Assembly: GCA_002435785.1 (NCBI GenBank)
Contig: DIUC01000061.1
Location: 57,596-121,595 of the forward strand
Reading direction: 5' to 3'
From: Saprospiraceae bacterium UBA6168
GTDB taxonomy: Bacteria; Bacteroidota; Bacteroidia; Chitinophagales; Saprospiraceae
DNA length: 64,000 bases
Position 1 is the first letter of the stretch. Each line of letters starts with the position of its first letter. The position numbers and the translations under genes were made by a program. The notes beneath the pieces were generated by a model, which worked only from the letters and a program-made list of their open reading frames with translations, did not search any database and was not told where the DNA came from. Shown piece by piece: positions 1 through 10,321 of the stretch.

Positions 1-2
1 TT

Positions 3-2489
3 TCCGCCCAGGATTCCGTGCAGGGCAGAAAGGTAATCCGCACCGCCGATGGCCATTTCGCACTAACGGGTTCCCTCCAAATGCCAGCCCCCGCAGGAGC
101 ACCCAACAGCGATTTCTTCCTGATGAAAGTGGACGAAACGGGCGCTATCCTTTGGTCAAAAACCTACGGCGGCACTGGCTTCGACGAGGGCTATTCCTTG
201 GTGGAAACTCCCTCCGGCGACCTGCTTTTGGCGGGCATGACCAATAGCTTCGGGGCTGGCGGCTACGATGTTTTTTTGATAAAAACCACTTCCATTGGCG
301 ATACCATTTGGACCAAAACCCTTGGCACCACTGGCGCAGAGCTTTGCTTCGCAATGGCCGCCACTACCGACGGCAGCTACGTCCTAACGGGACAGCAGGA
401 GACGGGCAGCAGTTCGGGGCAAGATGTCTTTTTGGCAAAAATAACCCACGATGGTGACGAGGTCTGGTGGCGCAACTTTGAACTGTCTGGCATAGAAACC
501 GCCCGTTCGGTGCAGCAAACGAGCAATGGACACTTTGTGCTGACGGGCGATGCACGGGCCAACGCTACCGCCGATAGACAGCTTTTGTTGGTGAAAACTT
601 GGCCCAATGGCTTCATACAGTGGCAGACTGAGTTTGGCGGCGTATTGGGCGATGGCGGCAATGCCATCCACACCGCACCGAACAACGGCTTCGTAATAGC
701 GGGTTTCACCGCCAGCTTTGGCGCTGGTGCCAGCGATGGCTACTTGATACGCACCGATGCGACGGGGGCTTCGCTCTCCAACTTCATTCGGGGCAACGTC
801 CACTCCAACCTAAACAACACCTGCGTTCCAGACAATTTCGGCACCTTCGTGCCAAACTATCTCGTCGAAATTGCGGGCAGCAAAACCTATTTCGGCACCA
901 CGGATGCCGATGGCAACTACTCCGTGCCGGTGGAAGCTGGCAGCTACAATGTCCGTCTGCTCAACCCGTCGCCCATTTGGCTCACCTGTCAGGACAGCAT
1001 TGACGTTACGCTGACAGGCGTTTTCGATACCGTCACCGTTGATTTTTCCATCTACTCCCAAGCCCCTTGCCCAGCGATGGAGGTTGACCTGTCCACGCTG
1101 GTGCTTCGCCGCTGTTTCCAGAATGTTTACACCCTAAACTACCGGAACCTTGGCTCGGAGGCAGCCAGCCCTGCTACCGTGGAAGTGGCTTTCGATACTT
1201 GGCTCACCGTGGACAGCACCAGCATTCCGTGGACTACCAACATGGGAAATACCTATACTTTCGATGTGGGAACGGTTGCACCATTTGCCAGTGGCAGCTT
1301 CCACGTTTGGGTGACGGTGGATTGCGATTCTACCCTGTTGGGGCAGACGCATTGCAGCGAGGCGCATATTTACCCCAACACTTACTGTGTTGAGCCTGAC
1401 CCCAATTGGGATGAGGCAAGTGTCCAATTGGAAGCTACCTGCGCTGGCGATTCCGTCATTTTCACGGTAAAAAATGTGGGTAGCGGGGACATGGCTGCGC
1501 CGCTTGATTTGATTGTCATCGAAGAGGTAATCATGGGCTACCAAACCCAATTCCAGTTGGAAGCTTTTGATACCAAAACCTATTCGTTCCCGGCGGCTGG
1601 TCAAACCTTCAGGATGGAAGCTGACCAAAGCCCCGGACACCCCGGCAACAGCCAACCCAGCATCGCCGTGGAGGGCTGTGGTGCCAATCCGTTCAGCACC
1701 GGCTTCGTGGTGTGCTACCCGCTCAACGACGCCGACCTTTTCGTGGACATTGACTGTCGGGAAAACATCGGATCATACGACCCTAACGACAAGCAGGGTT
1801 TTCCGGTGGGCTACGGCAACCTGCACTTCATCGAGCCGGGCACCGACATCGAGTACCTCATCCGCTTCCAAAACACTGGCACTGATACGGCTTTTACCGT
1901 CATCGTGCGGGACACGCTTTCCGAGTTCCTCGACCTGACGAGCATCGAGCCGGGAGCGGCCAGCCACACCTACCGTTACGAGCTGTATGGAAGCGGCATC
2001 CTTAAATTCACTTTCGACCAAATCATGCTGCCCGATAGCAACGTAAACGAGCCGCTTTCGCACGGCTTCGTCAAATTCAGGGCAAAGCAAAAGCAAACCA
2101 ATACGCCCGGCATTACCATCAAGAACCGGGCTGGCATCTACTTCGACTTCAACGCCCCCATCATCACCAATACGGTGTTCCACACCCTCGCCGTAAACTT
2201 CATTTTAATTGACTCCGTAAGCAGTGTGTCGCCTGGCACTGCCACACCGCCTGTAGTTCGGGTTTATCCCAACCCGTTTGATGAAACAGCCCTGTTTGAG
2301 TTGGAAAATGTTCAAGCCAATCGCCTGATTTTCAGCCTGTTCGATGTGAATGGGCGACAAGTGAGGCAGCAGATTTTTAACAAAAACAAATTCCAATTTC
2401 AGCGGGACGACCTGCCTTCGGGCGTATATTTTTTCCAAATCGCCACACCGGATGGGGCGATAGCCAAAGGAAAGGTCGTGCTGCGTTAG
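3..2489 (+). CDS. T9SS-secreted repeat protein, 5' end cut by window
   Basis: Large extracellular protein, partial: the reading frame is open to the first base of the window, so the GTG at 18 is unlikely to be the true start and the signal peptide must lie upstream. The first ~250 residues hold repeats of about 50 residues with WxKTYGG, a DEG and VLTG/LLAG motifs, resembling bacterial beta-propeller-like repeats. Next comes a carboxypeptidase-regulatory-like segment (YFGTTDADGNYSVPVEAG), then a domain starting near YDPNDKQGFPVGYG that is typical just before the tail of Bacteroidota surface proteins. The last ~75 residues (VYPNPFDETALFEL to GKVVLR) are a type A T9SS sorting domain. The protein is inferred to cross the outer membrane by T9SS; its ligand or role is unknown. 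The next gene starts 13 bases downstream and is also T9SS cargo. Confidence 0.85.
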   Translation, partial: SAQDSVQGRKVIRTADGHFALTGSLQMPAPAGAPNSDFFLMKVDETGAILWSKTYGGTGFDEGYSLVETPSGDLLLAGMTNSFGAGGYDVFLIKTTSIGDTIWTKTLGTTGAELCFAMAATTDGSYVLTGQQETGSSSGQDVFLAKITHDGDEVWWRNFELSGIETARSVQQTSNGHFVLTGDARANATADRQLLLVKTWPNGFIQWQTEFGGVLGDGGNAIHTAPNNGFVIAGFTASFGAGASDGYLIRTDATGASLSNFIRGNVHSNLNNTCVPDNFGTFVPNYLVEIAGSKTYFGTTDADGNYSVPVEAGSYNVRLLNPSPIWLTCQDSIDVTLTGVFDTVTVDFSIYSQAPCPAMEVDLSTLVLRRCFQNVYTLNYRNLGSEAASPATVEVAFDTWLTVDSTSIPWTTNMGNTYTFDVGTVAPFASGSFHVWVTVDCDSTLLGQTHCSEAHIYPNTYCVEPDPNWDEASVQLEATCAGDSVIFTVKNVGSGDMAAPLDLIVIEEVIMGYQTQFQLEAFDTKTYSFPAAGQTFRMEADQSPGHPGNSQPSIAVEGCGANPFSTGFVVCYPLNDADLFVDIDCRENIGSYDPNDKQGFPVGYGNLHFIEPGTDIEYLIRFQNTGTDTAFTVIVRDTLSEFLDLTSIEPGAASHTYRYELYGSGILKFTFDQIMLPDSNVNEPLSHGFVKFRAKQKQTNTPGITIKNRAGIYFDFNAPIITNTVFHTLAVNFILIDSVSSVSPGTATPPVVRVYPNPFDETALFELENVQANRLIFSLFDVNGRQVRQQIFNKNKFQFQRDDLPSGVYFFQIATPDGAIAKGKVVLR

Positions 2490-2502
2490 CACTAATTCTC
2501 TT

Positions 2503-5500
2503 ATGAAAAAAACGTTACTCCCACTTGTGTTTTGCTTCCTCTGGCTGGGGGCGAAAGCCCAAAACTGTGAGCCAAGTTTTGATTGTAACATCGCTCCCAT
2601 CCTGTGTGGGGCCGACCTGAATGGCCTTCAAGCCAGCACGGTCTTCAATTCCCCTACCTACACCATTCCGCCTGGCTTTGGCTTTATTTGCCAAAACAGC
2701 GTAATTGACAACAACCAATGGATTGGTTTTTCGCCCTGTACTCCAAATGTCATGCTGTTGATTCAGGTGAATGGCTGTATTTTGGGCAATGGCCTGCAAG
2801 CGGTCATTTTCGAAACGGTTGACTGCCAAAACTTTGTTGCTTATTCCAATTGTTTGCCAGAGATAGCCCCTTTTTCCACTGGTGTTTTGACCGCCAACAA
2901 CCTCGTGCCTGGCAATGTCTATTACCTGATGATTGATGGCTTTTCCGGGGATGTCTGTGATTATGAGGTTTCGGTGTTGTCTGGCATTGACACCAATGTT
3001 CCTGTGTTTGGGGCGGAGATGCCCGGCTTCGTTGACGGGCCTGCCGCTGTTGGCTGTGGCACCCCTAACGGATACACCGCAGCGTATGCCGTGACCCCTC
3101 CCATGTGCGAGAACACGGGGGGGAGTTCTTGCCCAGGGGGAAGCACCATCACCCCCGATGATTTTTGCTATTTCTACAATTGGACTTTGCCGCAAGGTGC
3201 CGTCATCATTGACCATTCGGCCAATTTCGACGAGGTCGAAATTGATTTTAGTAATGCCGTTTCTGGCCTCATCACTGTCACTGCTGAGTTTGACGACCAG
3301 TGCGATTGCCATTGCGGGTATTGCCCCACTACGCTTGGCATCTTGCCCTTTTCCGTGCAGGTCAATCAGCCAACGGTTCAAGTATTGCCACCCCTAACCT
3401 TGTGCGAGGGCGATGCTTTTTTCTTTTGTGGGCAAACGTACCAGCTCGGCACCAACGGCACTACCTTCCAGTGTGCCAATGGTTGCGATATGCAAATGCA
3501 GGAGGTATTCGTGGAACCCTGCAACTGCCCGCAGTACAATCTGCCTATTGCGCCAGCGGACTCCTGCCAAACTGCACCGTCGTTTTGCGCCAGCTACCTC
3601 AACGGCTACTGCTCCTCCAACCTCGGCTTCAGCCCTGACATCCCCGGCAACCTCGCCTCTGTCATCCCGTGTACCATAGAGAACAACCAGTGGCTCAAGT
3701 TCGTGGCTTGCGAGACGGAAGCCCAGCTCGAATTTGGCGTGAGCAATTGCCTTTCGGCAACGGGCTTGGAGTTTTTTGTTTTACAAACAACTGATTGTCA
3801 AATATTTGTGACGCAATCGGCTTGCTTTGAAGTGGCCGATGGCGCTTCAGATACCATAACATTGGTCGGTCTGACCCTAGGAGAAACCTACTACCTGATG
3901 GTGGACGGCATCGGCGGTGATATTTGTAGTTGGGAGATACTATCAACGGTCGGCGTCAGCGATGGGGCCACCTATCAGGAGGACAATACCCCCGGCCAAG
4001 TGACTGGCCCGGCCAGTGTCTGTGCTGGTGGTTCGGCTTCCTTTACGTTTACCTCGCCTATTTGCGACCTAATACCTGTGGGTGGTTGCCCTGCGGCTTT
4101 TCAGCAGGTTTGCACCCCGCAATTAGACTCCTGTTTTGCCAGCATCCAATATGACACGATATGGCACGTGACCCCGGCGGGCACGGTCTTCATGAACGAC
4201 GACAGCATGGGCCTTACTGTCACCGTGGTTTTCCCGGATACACTGCCCGTGCCGCCCAGCGGCTTCCTCGAATTTACCATCTCCGTGGAACTCGTGCCCG
4301 TCCTTGCCGATACCTTGCCATGTTGCCCCGCTGAGTGCCTCCAAATCATCCCCGACACGGAGCCTTGCGCCATCCTGCCCTTGGTGATAAGGGTTTGTGC
4401 CCCCGAGAGCCTGTCCGAATACCACGTCATTTGCCCCGGTGAGTGCGTGAATGCCTTTGGGCAAACGTTTTGCAGCCCCGGTACCTTCACCGTCACCAAA
4501 CAGGACGAGTGTGGCTGCACGGATACCTACACCGTGGTGATTGATTGGATAACAGAATCTCCCACCACGGTATCCCCACCAAGTTTTGCCTGTGCCCCCG
4601 ATGGCACGACGTACACCGTTTCCTTTGACTTGATTTCCTTTGGCAATTTCGTGCTGGTGGACGGTCAGCCATTTTTTGGTACGACCTACACATCGGCACC
4701 TATTCCGTCTGGTCAACCCTTCCTTTTTTTGGTAACGTCCATTGGGGTCTGTGGTCCCAGCTTTTCCATCCCGGTCAGCGGCAGTCACACATGCCCACCT
4801 TGTATCGGTGGCACTAATGACCTCGGCACGATAACGCTTTGTCCCGGCGAGTGCTACCCGCTGTTGGGCAATTCCTACTGCAACCCTGGCAGCTACTCGG
4901 AGCTATTGTACGACCCAGTTTTGGATTGCTACGAGACCTATATTTTTACGCTGGAGCAAATAGTGGAGGCAACCCTCGCCACTGGCCCAGTTGCGGAGTT
5001 TTGCGAAGCCACCAACCTATACTACTCCGTCGGGTTCAGCATTGAGGGTGGCACAGCCCCATTCTTGGTAAATGGAAACCCCGTCACGGGCAATTTTTAT
5101 CAGTCCGGCCTTATCCCCACGGGCCAACCTTATGCGTTTACCGTCACCGATGCGGCCACCTGCAATCCGCAGGAAATCAATATCGGCGGCATATTCACTT
5201 GCCCCTGCGTCAATAGTCCTGGGACAGTAGAACTGGCCGTCATCCACCAGTGCGAGGGCGAAATGGCAACCGTCGGCTTCAACAACGATGCCGTGGTCGG
5301 CCCCGGCGAGCTCCTCGTTTTCGTCCTGCATACCAGCAGCGGAGGGGGGCTTGGCACCGTCGTCGGCGTGAATGCCACGGGCAGCTTTGGCTACGTGCTT
5401 GGCCTGATGAACTTGGGGCAGACCTACTATATTTCGCCCGCCGTCGGTCCCGATTTGGGTGGCACGGTGGATTTTAACAGCAGTTGTTTTAAATTGTCCC

Positions 5501-6996
5501 CCGGCCAGCCCATTGTTTTTTATTCAAAACCTGAGGTGGATATTTTGCAGCCAGATACCCTGACCTGCTCAATTAATTCATTGACCCTCAATAGTTTGCC
5601 AAATGGCGGCAGTGGCGACTATGGCTTTGAGTGGGCGGGGCCATCCAATTTTAGTTCAAACTTGGCCAATCCGGCGGTGAGTGAAGCAGGCACCTACCTG
5701 CTCACCCTTACCGACAACCTGACTGGCTGCAAAACCCAGTCCGCCACGGCGGTGGCAAGTGACACGGCGCTGCCCGTGTTCACGGTGACGAGCAGCGAAA
5801 TCAACTGCCAACAACCCAATGCCACTTTGGAGGCCGTTTCGCAAATGCCCGGTGTCACCTATACTTGGACTTTCCCGACTGGCGGTGTGCAGACTGGCGC
5901 AACCATTTCCACCAACATCCCCGGTGACTATGCCGTGACGGCCCTCGGTACGAACGGCTGCTCGGCCCAGGCCACCACATTCGTCATGGACAATGGCGTG
6001 CCACCCAGCATTTCCGCTATTGGCGGCACCATTAATTGCGCCCAGCCGACGGCACAGCTCGTGGCCAGCTCGAATGAGCCGTCGGCTACTTTCACTTGGA
6101 CACTGCCCGACGGCTCAGTAGCCGCTGGTGCCACCCTTTCTACCAGCTTGCTTGGCAGCTACATGGTCGTATTATCGGCGCCGAACGGCTGTACCGCCGA
6201 AGCCACCGCCGCCGTTGCCGAAGGCCCCGACCCGGATCTCGTGACGGAGGTGGAGGTGACGCACCCAACCTGTTTTGGCTACTCGGACGGCTCCATAAAA
6301 GTGCTGGGCACGACGGGGGGAACTGCACCCTACGAGTACACCCTGAACGATTCACTTGCAGGCGATTTTTTCCAAAACCTGTCTGCGGGAGATTACTTGC
6401 TCACTACGACGGATGCCAACGGCTGCCCGGACGAGGATGTGGTTCAATTGATTGAACCTCAAGAAGTTATGGTGCAGATTGGCGATGACCAATTCATTCA
6501 ACTCGGCCAGTCTATTACACTTACGATGCAGGCCAGCATCACGCCTGATAGCATCGTTTGGCTTGGCCCAAATGGCCGGGTTTGGCCGGATGTGAACTCG
6601 CTGACCATCTCGCCAACGGCGGGCGGGCGTTATTCCATCGTCATATCCGACGTGAATTCTTGCCGCTCTTCGGACACGACCTATATTTATGTGAACGGAG
6701 AGGGCAAGGTGTTCGTGCCGAATGTCTTCTCGCCAAACGGCGACGGGAACAACGACCGAATGATGATTTTTGCCGGGGGTGATGTGGAGCGAATCCTCGA
6801 ATTCCAAATCTTTGACCGTTGGGGCGAGCTGGTTTTTCAGGACAAAAACTTCGTCCCGAACGACCCCGTCCACGGCTGGGATGGCCGCCACAAAGGCAAG
6901 CCGATGGACCCCGCCGTGTTCGTGGTGAGGGCGATGGTGGCGTTCAAGGATGGCACTAAGCAACTGGTGCTGGGGGATGTGGTGCTGCTGCGGTAG
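2503..6996 (+). CDS. Giant T9SS cargo with gliding-motility-type C-terminal domain
   Basis: 1,497-residue secreted protein. It begins with a clear signal peptide (MKKTLLPLVFCFLWLGAKAQ). Two copies of a domain follow, around residues 20-160 and 355-480, each with NNQW near the front and a YYLM[IV]DG motif near the end, so an internal duplication is visible. Cysteine-rich and Ig-like stretches fill the middle. A SprB-like repeat (THPTCFGYSDGSI, GGTAPYEYTLN) lies near residue 1270. The last ~95 residues (VPNVFSPNGDGNND, FDRWGELVF, GWDG) are the gliding-motility-associated C-terminal domain, a type B T9SS sorting signal. Such proteins are usually adhesins or parts of the motile cell surface; the specific role here is not known. 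It lies 13 bases behind another T9SS cargo gene and is probably co-transcribed with it. Confidence 0.9.
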   Translation: MKKTLLPLVFCFLWLGAKAQNCEPSFDCNIAPILCGADLNGLQASTVFNSPTYTIPPGFGFICQNSVIDNNQWIGFSPCTPNVMLLIQVNGCILGNGLQAVIFETVDCQNFVAYSNCLPEIAPFSTGVLTANNLVPGNVYYLMIDGFSGDVCDYEVSVLSGIDTNVPVFGAEMPGFVDGPAAVGCGTPNGYTAAYAVTPPMCENTGGSSCPGGSTITPDDFCYFYNWTLPQGAVIIDHSANFDEVEIDFSNAVSGLITVTAEFDDQCDCHCGYCPTTLGILPFSVQVNQPTVQVLPPLTLCEGDAFFFCGQTYQLGTNGTTFQCANGCDMQMQEVFVEPCNCPQYNLPIAPADSCQTAPSFCASYLNGYCSSNLGFSPDIPGNLASVIPCTIENNQWLKFVACETEAQLEFGVSNCLSATGLEFFVLQTTDCQIFVTQSACFEVADGASDTITLVGLTLGETYYLMVDGIGGDICSWEILSTVGVSDGATYQEDNTPGQVTGPASVCAGGSASFTFTSPICDLIPVGGCPAAFQQVCTPQLDSCFASIQYDTIWHVTPAGTVFMNDDSMGLTVTVVFPDTLPVPPSGFLEFTISVELVPVLADTLPCCPAECLQIIPDTEPCAILPLVIRVCAPESLSEYHVICPGECVNAFGQTFCSPGTFTVTKQDECGCTDTYTVVIDWITESPTTVSPPSFACAPDGTTYTVSFDLISFGNFVLVDGQPFFGTTYTSAPIPSGQPFLFLVTSIGVCGPSFSIPVSGSHTCPPCIGGTNDLGTITLCPGECYPLLGNSYCNPGSYSELLYDPVLDCYETYIFTLEQIVEATLATGPVAEFCEATNLYYSVGFSIEGGTAPFLVNGNPVTGNFYQSGLIPTGQPYAFTVTDAATCNPQEINIGGIFTCPCVNSPGTVELAVIHQCEGEMATVGFNNDAVVGPGELLVFVLHTSSGGGLGTVVGVNATGSFGYVLGLMNLGQTYYISPAVGPDLGGTVDFNSSCFKLSPGQPIVFYSKPEVDILQPDTLTCSINSLTLNSLPNGGSGDYGFEWAGPSNFSSNLANPAVSEAGTYLLTLTDNLTGCKTQSATAVASDTALPVFTVTSSEINCQQPNATLEAVSQMPGVTYTWTFPTGGVQTGATISTNIPGDYAVTALGTNGCSAQATTFVMDNGVPPSISAIGGTINCAQPTAQLVASSNEPSATFTWTLPDGSVAAGATLSTSLLGSYMVVLSAPNGCTAEATAAVAEGPDPDLVTEVEVTHPTCFGYSDGSIKVLGTTGGTAPYEYTLNDSLAGDFFQNLSAGDYLLTTTDANGCPDEDVVQLIEPQEVMVQIGDDQFIQLGQSITLTMQASITPDSIVWLGPNGRVWPDVNSLTISPTAGGRYSIVISDVNSCRSSDTTYIYVNGEGKVFVPNVFSPNGDGNNDRMMIFAGGDVERILEFQIFDRWGELVFQDKNFVPNDPVHGWDGRHKGKPMDPAVFVVRAMVAFKDGTKQLVLGDVVLLR

Positions 6997-7085
6997 GGTT
7001 GGTTGGGTTATGCCGCCAAGTTCAAGGTCGAGGAGGTTTTGAACCCCCCGACCCAATGCGGCGCTGAAACCCCTAGGCCACCCAC

Positions 7086-7694
7086 TCAGTTTGAACCCCT
7101 CGAAAACTGCACAAACCTACCCAATACCAGCCCGGCATGGGTGATGGTAGCTACGTTGGTGTCGCTTTGAAAACTCAACCGGAATCCCAATTGGTGCTTG
7201 GTGCCGAGCTGTGAGATGAAGCCGACGCCCACGTTGTAGCCGATGGCGAAGGTGTTCAGTTTGTTGATATTGGAGAGGAAAATGGTGGAAGTGCCGTTGT
7301 CTAAGGTGTAACCAAATACTTCTGGCACCGAGGTGGATTCGTACCGCAGGATGGGCCCTGCGCCGATTTTCACCTGCTTTGGCAACCTTGAGACGAGGTT
7401 CAGGTTGAAATTGAACACGGAGGTAAGCTGGAGGCCGGCCGTGGTGGTGGGTAGCGGCGATGGGGCTTGGGTATGGATGGTGGTGGTGATGCCGTTCACC
7501 ATGTCGAACCTTCGGCCAAATGGGTGGGCAATCCCAAGGTCCAAGGAAAAGCCTTGCAGGTCGCCGGAGCTGTGCGTTGAGTAGCTTGCCCTGACTTGAA
7601 GGGCGTCTGGCAAGGAAGCTGTCCCGGTGTCGGATTGGGCGTCGGCAAAAAACGGGGCGAGCAGCAGGTGGATGAGCGTAAATTTTTTTAGCAT
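7086..7694 (-). CDS. Predicted outer-membrane beta-barrel protein, unknown function
   Basis: Hypothetical protein of about 202 residues. I place the start at the internal Met that opens a signal peptide (MLKKFTLIHLLLAPFFADAQ), 17 codons inside the longest frame. The mature part alternates hydrophobic and polar residues (LQVRASYSTHSSGDLQGFSLDLG, GLQLTSVFNFNLNLVSRL, AIGYNVGVGFISQLG, GFRLSFQS), as expected for amphipathic beta strands of a small barrel. There are no catalytic motifs. It is transcribed toward the end of the giant T9SS gene and away from rluF. No family was recognised beyond this general shape; export to the outer membrane is inference. Confidence 0.6.
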   Translation of the reverse strand: MLKKFTLIHLLLAPFFADAQSDTGTASLPDALQVRASYSTHSSGDLQGFSLDLGIAHPFGRRFDMVNGITTTIHTQAPSPLPTTTAGLQLTSVFNFNLNLVSRLPKQVKIGAGPILRYESTSVPEVFGYTLDNGTSTIFLSNINKLNTFAIGYNVGVGFISQLGTKHQLGFRLSFQSDTNVATITHAGLVLGRFVQFSRGSN

Positions 7695-7823
7695 TTTAGA
7701 CGGGTTTTTAGATAAAAATTGATTTAAGAATTGGTCACTTCTCAACCACGCATTGATTCATCCATTTGATTGGCACTTGCAATTCCAAAAAATCACGAGG
7801 TTTGCGGTGACAAAGTCAAAGAT

Positions 7824-8594
7824 ATGTCTCAAATCCATACAGAAACCACCAGCCTCAACAAGTACATCAGCGATACGGGCTTTTGCTCCCGCCGGGAAGC
7901 CGACAAGCTCATCAGGGATGGGCGGGTGACCATCAACGGGACGGTGGCCATCCTCGGCAATCGGGTGGGGGAGAACGACACCGTGCTCATCAACGGAAAG
8001 CCGCTGGATGGCAAGGAAGCGCCCATCTACATTGCTTTCCACAAGCCCGTGGGCATCACCTGCACGACGGAGACGCACGTCAAGGGCAACATCATCAGCT
8101 ATATCAACCATGCCAAGCGCATATTCCCCATCGGACGGCTGGACAAGCCTTCGGAGGGCCTGATTTTCCTTACCAACGACGGGGACATCGTGAACAAGAT
8201 TTTGCGGGCGGGCAACAACCACGAGAAGGAATATTGGGTAAAAGTAAACGAGCCCATCACCGACGATTTCATCCGAAAAATGGGCAGCGGCGTGCCGATT
8301 TTGGACACGGTGACGAAGCGTTGTTTCATCGAAAAAACGGACAAGTTCGGCTTCCGAATCATACTGACGCAGGGGCTGAACCGCCAGATTCGGCGCATGT
8401 GCGAGCATTTCGGCTACGAAGTCACCAAGCTCAAACGCACCCGCATCATGAACATTACAGTGGACAGTATACCCATCGGAAAATGGCGCTACCTGACCGA
8501 TGTGGAAATGGCGGCCATTGAAAAGATGGTGGCGGCTTCGAGCAAGACGATGGAGGCGTCGGTGGAACCCAACGTAGATGGGGATTTGGAGTAA
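7824..8594 (+). CDS. rluF: 23S rRNA pseudouridine synthase RluF
   Basis: RNA-modifying enzyme that isomerises a uridine in 23S rRNA (U2604 in E. coli numbering) to pseudouridine. An N-terminal S4 RNA-binding domain ([20 protein letters not shown]) leads into the catalytic domain, with the conserved motif [18 protein letters not shown]; its Asp (D107 from the chosen start) is the family nucleophile. The EKEYWVKVN and [16 protein letters not shown] stretches are typical of the RluF/RsuA branch. I chose the ATG at 7824 (MSQIHTE) because the 18 codons before it do not fit the family. Its 3' end lies 8 bases from the end of the convergent amidohydrolase gene. Confidence 0.92.
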   Translation: MSQIHTETTSLNKYISDTGFCSRREADKLIRDGRVTINGTVAILGNRVGENDTVLINGKPLDGKEAPIYIAFHKPVGITCTTETHVKGNIISYINHAKRIFPIGRLDKPSEGLIFLTNDGDIVNKILRAGNNHEKEYWVKVNEPITDDFIRKMGSGVPILDTVTKRCFIEKTDKFGFRIILTQGLNRQIRRMCEHFGYEVTKLKRTRIMNITVDSIPIGKWRYLTDVEMAAIEKMVAASSKTMEASVEPNVDGDLE

Positions 8595-8602
8595 TTCTCA
8601 AA

Positions 8603-10321
8603 TTATTCCAACTTATACATCACCTTTCCCCCCACCATCGTTATCACCACATTCGTCCCCAAAATTTCTTCGTCCGTGCATTTGAGCAGGTCGTTGGAAA
8701 GCACCACGATGTCTGCCACCTTGCCGGGTGTGAGCGTCCCCTTCCATTCCTCTTCGAAAGCGGCGTAGGCACAGGCAGCCGTGTAACTTTTGATGGCTTG
8801 TGCCCTCGTCATTTTCTGCTCAGGGTAAAGTTCGAGGCCCGTCTGGCTGGACTGGTGCCGCTTGCGGGTGACGCTGGCGTAAAAGCTTTCAATGGGCGAC
8901 ACGTCTTCCACGGGAACGTCCGTTCCGTTGATGACGATGGCCCCGGCTTTGAGCAGGCTCTGCCAGGGGTAAGCGCCAGTCCTTGCACGTTCTTCGCCCA
9001 ACCTTTTCACCACAAATGGTGCATCGCTGGTGCAGTGGACGCCTTGCATGGCCGCAATGACGCCAAGTTGTGCAAAGCGTGGGATGTCCGCTGGGTCAAT
9101 ATGCTGGGCGTGCTCGCTGCGCCAGCGCAAATCGTTCAGCGGTTTGCCGCCGGACTTTGTGATTTCCTCCATGATGTTGAGCAGTTCCCGGTTGGCCCGG
9201 TCGCCAATGGTGTGCACGCAGAGTTGCATTTTTTTGTTAAAAGCGAGCTTCGCAATGGCCTTCACCTCTTCGATGGTCGTGGTGTTTTGCCCTACAAAAC
9301 CGGGCTTGTCATTGTATGGGGCCAACATCCAAGCCCCGTAGCTGCCCAGCGCTCCATCCAGTTCGGTCTTGATGGCCCGGCAAGTGAAGTGGCGGTTTCC
9401 CACATTAATAATAGGATAGCCACTCAAATGTCCCGTAAGTTCATCGGAAGAGTGCCGCACCATGGCCCAGAGGCGCAGCAGCAACTTGCCTTCCTCCGCC
9501 ATTTTTTTGTACCGTTCTATTTCGTCGAAGTGCGAGCCAGCATCCTGAAAGCTGGTGATGCCGTGCTTGAGGCATTCCTGCTGTGCAAGTTCGATGCCCT
9601 TCTGCCAGCGCTCCAGTTGCGCCGAAGGCGAAAGCGTGGCGAGGTACTCTTGGTGTACCTTCGCAATAGCAGACATGGCCCGCTCCTCAAACACGCCGAT
9701 GGCCTCGCCCGATGGCCCACGAACAATATGCCCGCCCGACGGGTCGGGAGTCTCTTTGGAAATGCCAGCGGCGTCCATAGCAGCCTTGTTGGCCATGAGC
9801 GCATGGCCGCTGGCGTGGCGCAGCACCACGGGGTTGTTGGGGGATACTTCGCTCAGGTGGTCGTGGTAGGGGTAGCCCTGCACGTGTTGTTCGAGTTTTT
9901 CGTCCCATTTTTCCTGGTGCCAGCCACGACCCACTATCCACTCGCCCGGCTTGGCCTTTTTTGCAGCTTCGCCAACGGCCTGCACGATTTCGTCCCAGTT
10001 TTTGGACTTCAAAAAGTTGAGGTCAATAAGGCTGTAGCCCATGCCGCTGAAATGACCATGCCCCTCGATGAAACCGGGCATGACGAACTGGCCATTTAGG
10101 TCAATTACCTCGGTTTTCTCCCCCTTGAGCTGTTCGATGGCCTCGTTAGTGCCGACCTGTAGAATCAGGCCATCCTTTATGGCAATGGCTTGGGCGGTTG
10201 GGTTGGCCTCGTCCACGGTGTAAACATTGCCGTTCAGCAGGATGGTGTCGGGGACCAGTTGGTCGTTTTTGCAAGCAAAAAAGAGGGTGAGCAGCAGGAA
10301 CGGGAAGATTGATTTTTTCAT
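8603..10321 (-). CDS. Lipoprotein amidohydrolase, YtcJ-like
   Basis: 572-residue metal-dependent hydrolase of the amidohydrolase superfamily (amidohydrolase_3, YtcJ-like). The N-terminus is a lipoprotein signal with lipobox before Cys16 (MKKSIFPFLLLTLFFACKN), so it is probably anchored in the envelope. The small beta domain (DTILLNGNVYTVDE, AIAIKDGLI) is followed by the metal-binding HxH in EGHGHFSGMG. Later metal or active-site stretches include LCVHTIGDRANRE, RSEHAQHIDPADI and NGTDVPVE. The end (GKVADIVVLSNDLL) closes the composite domain. The substrate is unknown; relatives act on N-substituted amides or similar compounds. Both neighbours are on the plus strand, so it is a single transcription unit, and no specific regulation is visible. 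Confidence 0.85.
   Translation of the reverse strand: MKKSIFPFLLLTLFFACKNDQLVPDTILLNGNVYTVDEANPTAQAIAIKDGLILQVGTNEAIEQLKGEKTEVIDLNGQFVMPGFIEGHGHFSGMGYSLIDLNFLKSKNWDEIVQAVGEAAKKAKPGEWIVGRGWHQEKWDEKLEQHVQGYPYHDHLSEVSPNNPVVLRHASGHALMANKAAMDAAGISKETPDPSGGHIVRGPSGEAIGVFEERAMSAIAKVHQEYLATLSPSAQLERWQKGIELAQQECLKHGITSFQDAGSHFDEIERYKKMAEEGKLLLRLWAMVRHSSDELTGHLSGYPIINVGNRHFTCRAIKTELDGALGSYGAWMLAPYNDKPGFVGQNTTTIEEVKAIAKLAFNKKMQLCVHTIGDRANRELLNIMEEITKSGGKPLNDLRWRSEHAQHIDPADIPRFAQLGVIAAMQGVHCTSDAPFVVKRLGEERARTGAYPWQSLLKAGAIVINGTDVPVEDVSPIESFYASVTRKRHQSSQTGLELYPEQKMTRAQAIKSYTAACAYAAFEEEWKGTLTPGKVADIVVLSNDLLKCTDEEILGTNVVITMVGGKVMYKLE

Noticed and set aside
18..20. GTG as the start of the first gene
   Set aside because: The frame stays open to the window edge and no signal peptide follows, so the gene is truncated rather than starting here.
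1134..1655. 173-codon minus-strand frame and similar long antisense frames over the T9SS genes
   Set aside because: They mirror the codon pattern of the real plus-strand genes, and lack starts, promoters and protein-like features.
8798..10099. 433-codon plus-strand frame across the amidohydrolase gene
   Set aside because: Antisense shadow; the minus-strand gene has a lipobox and metal-binding motifs.
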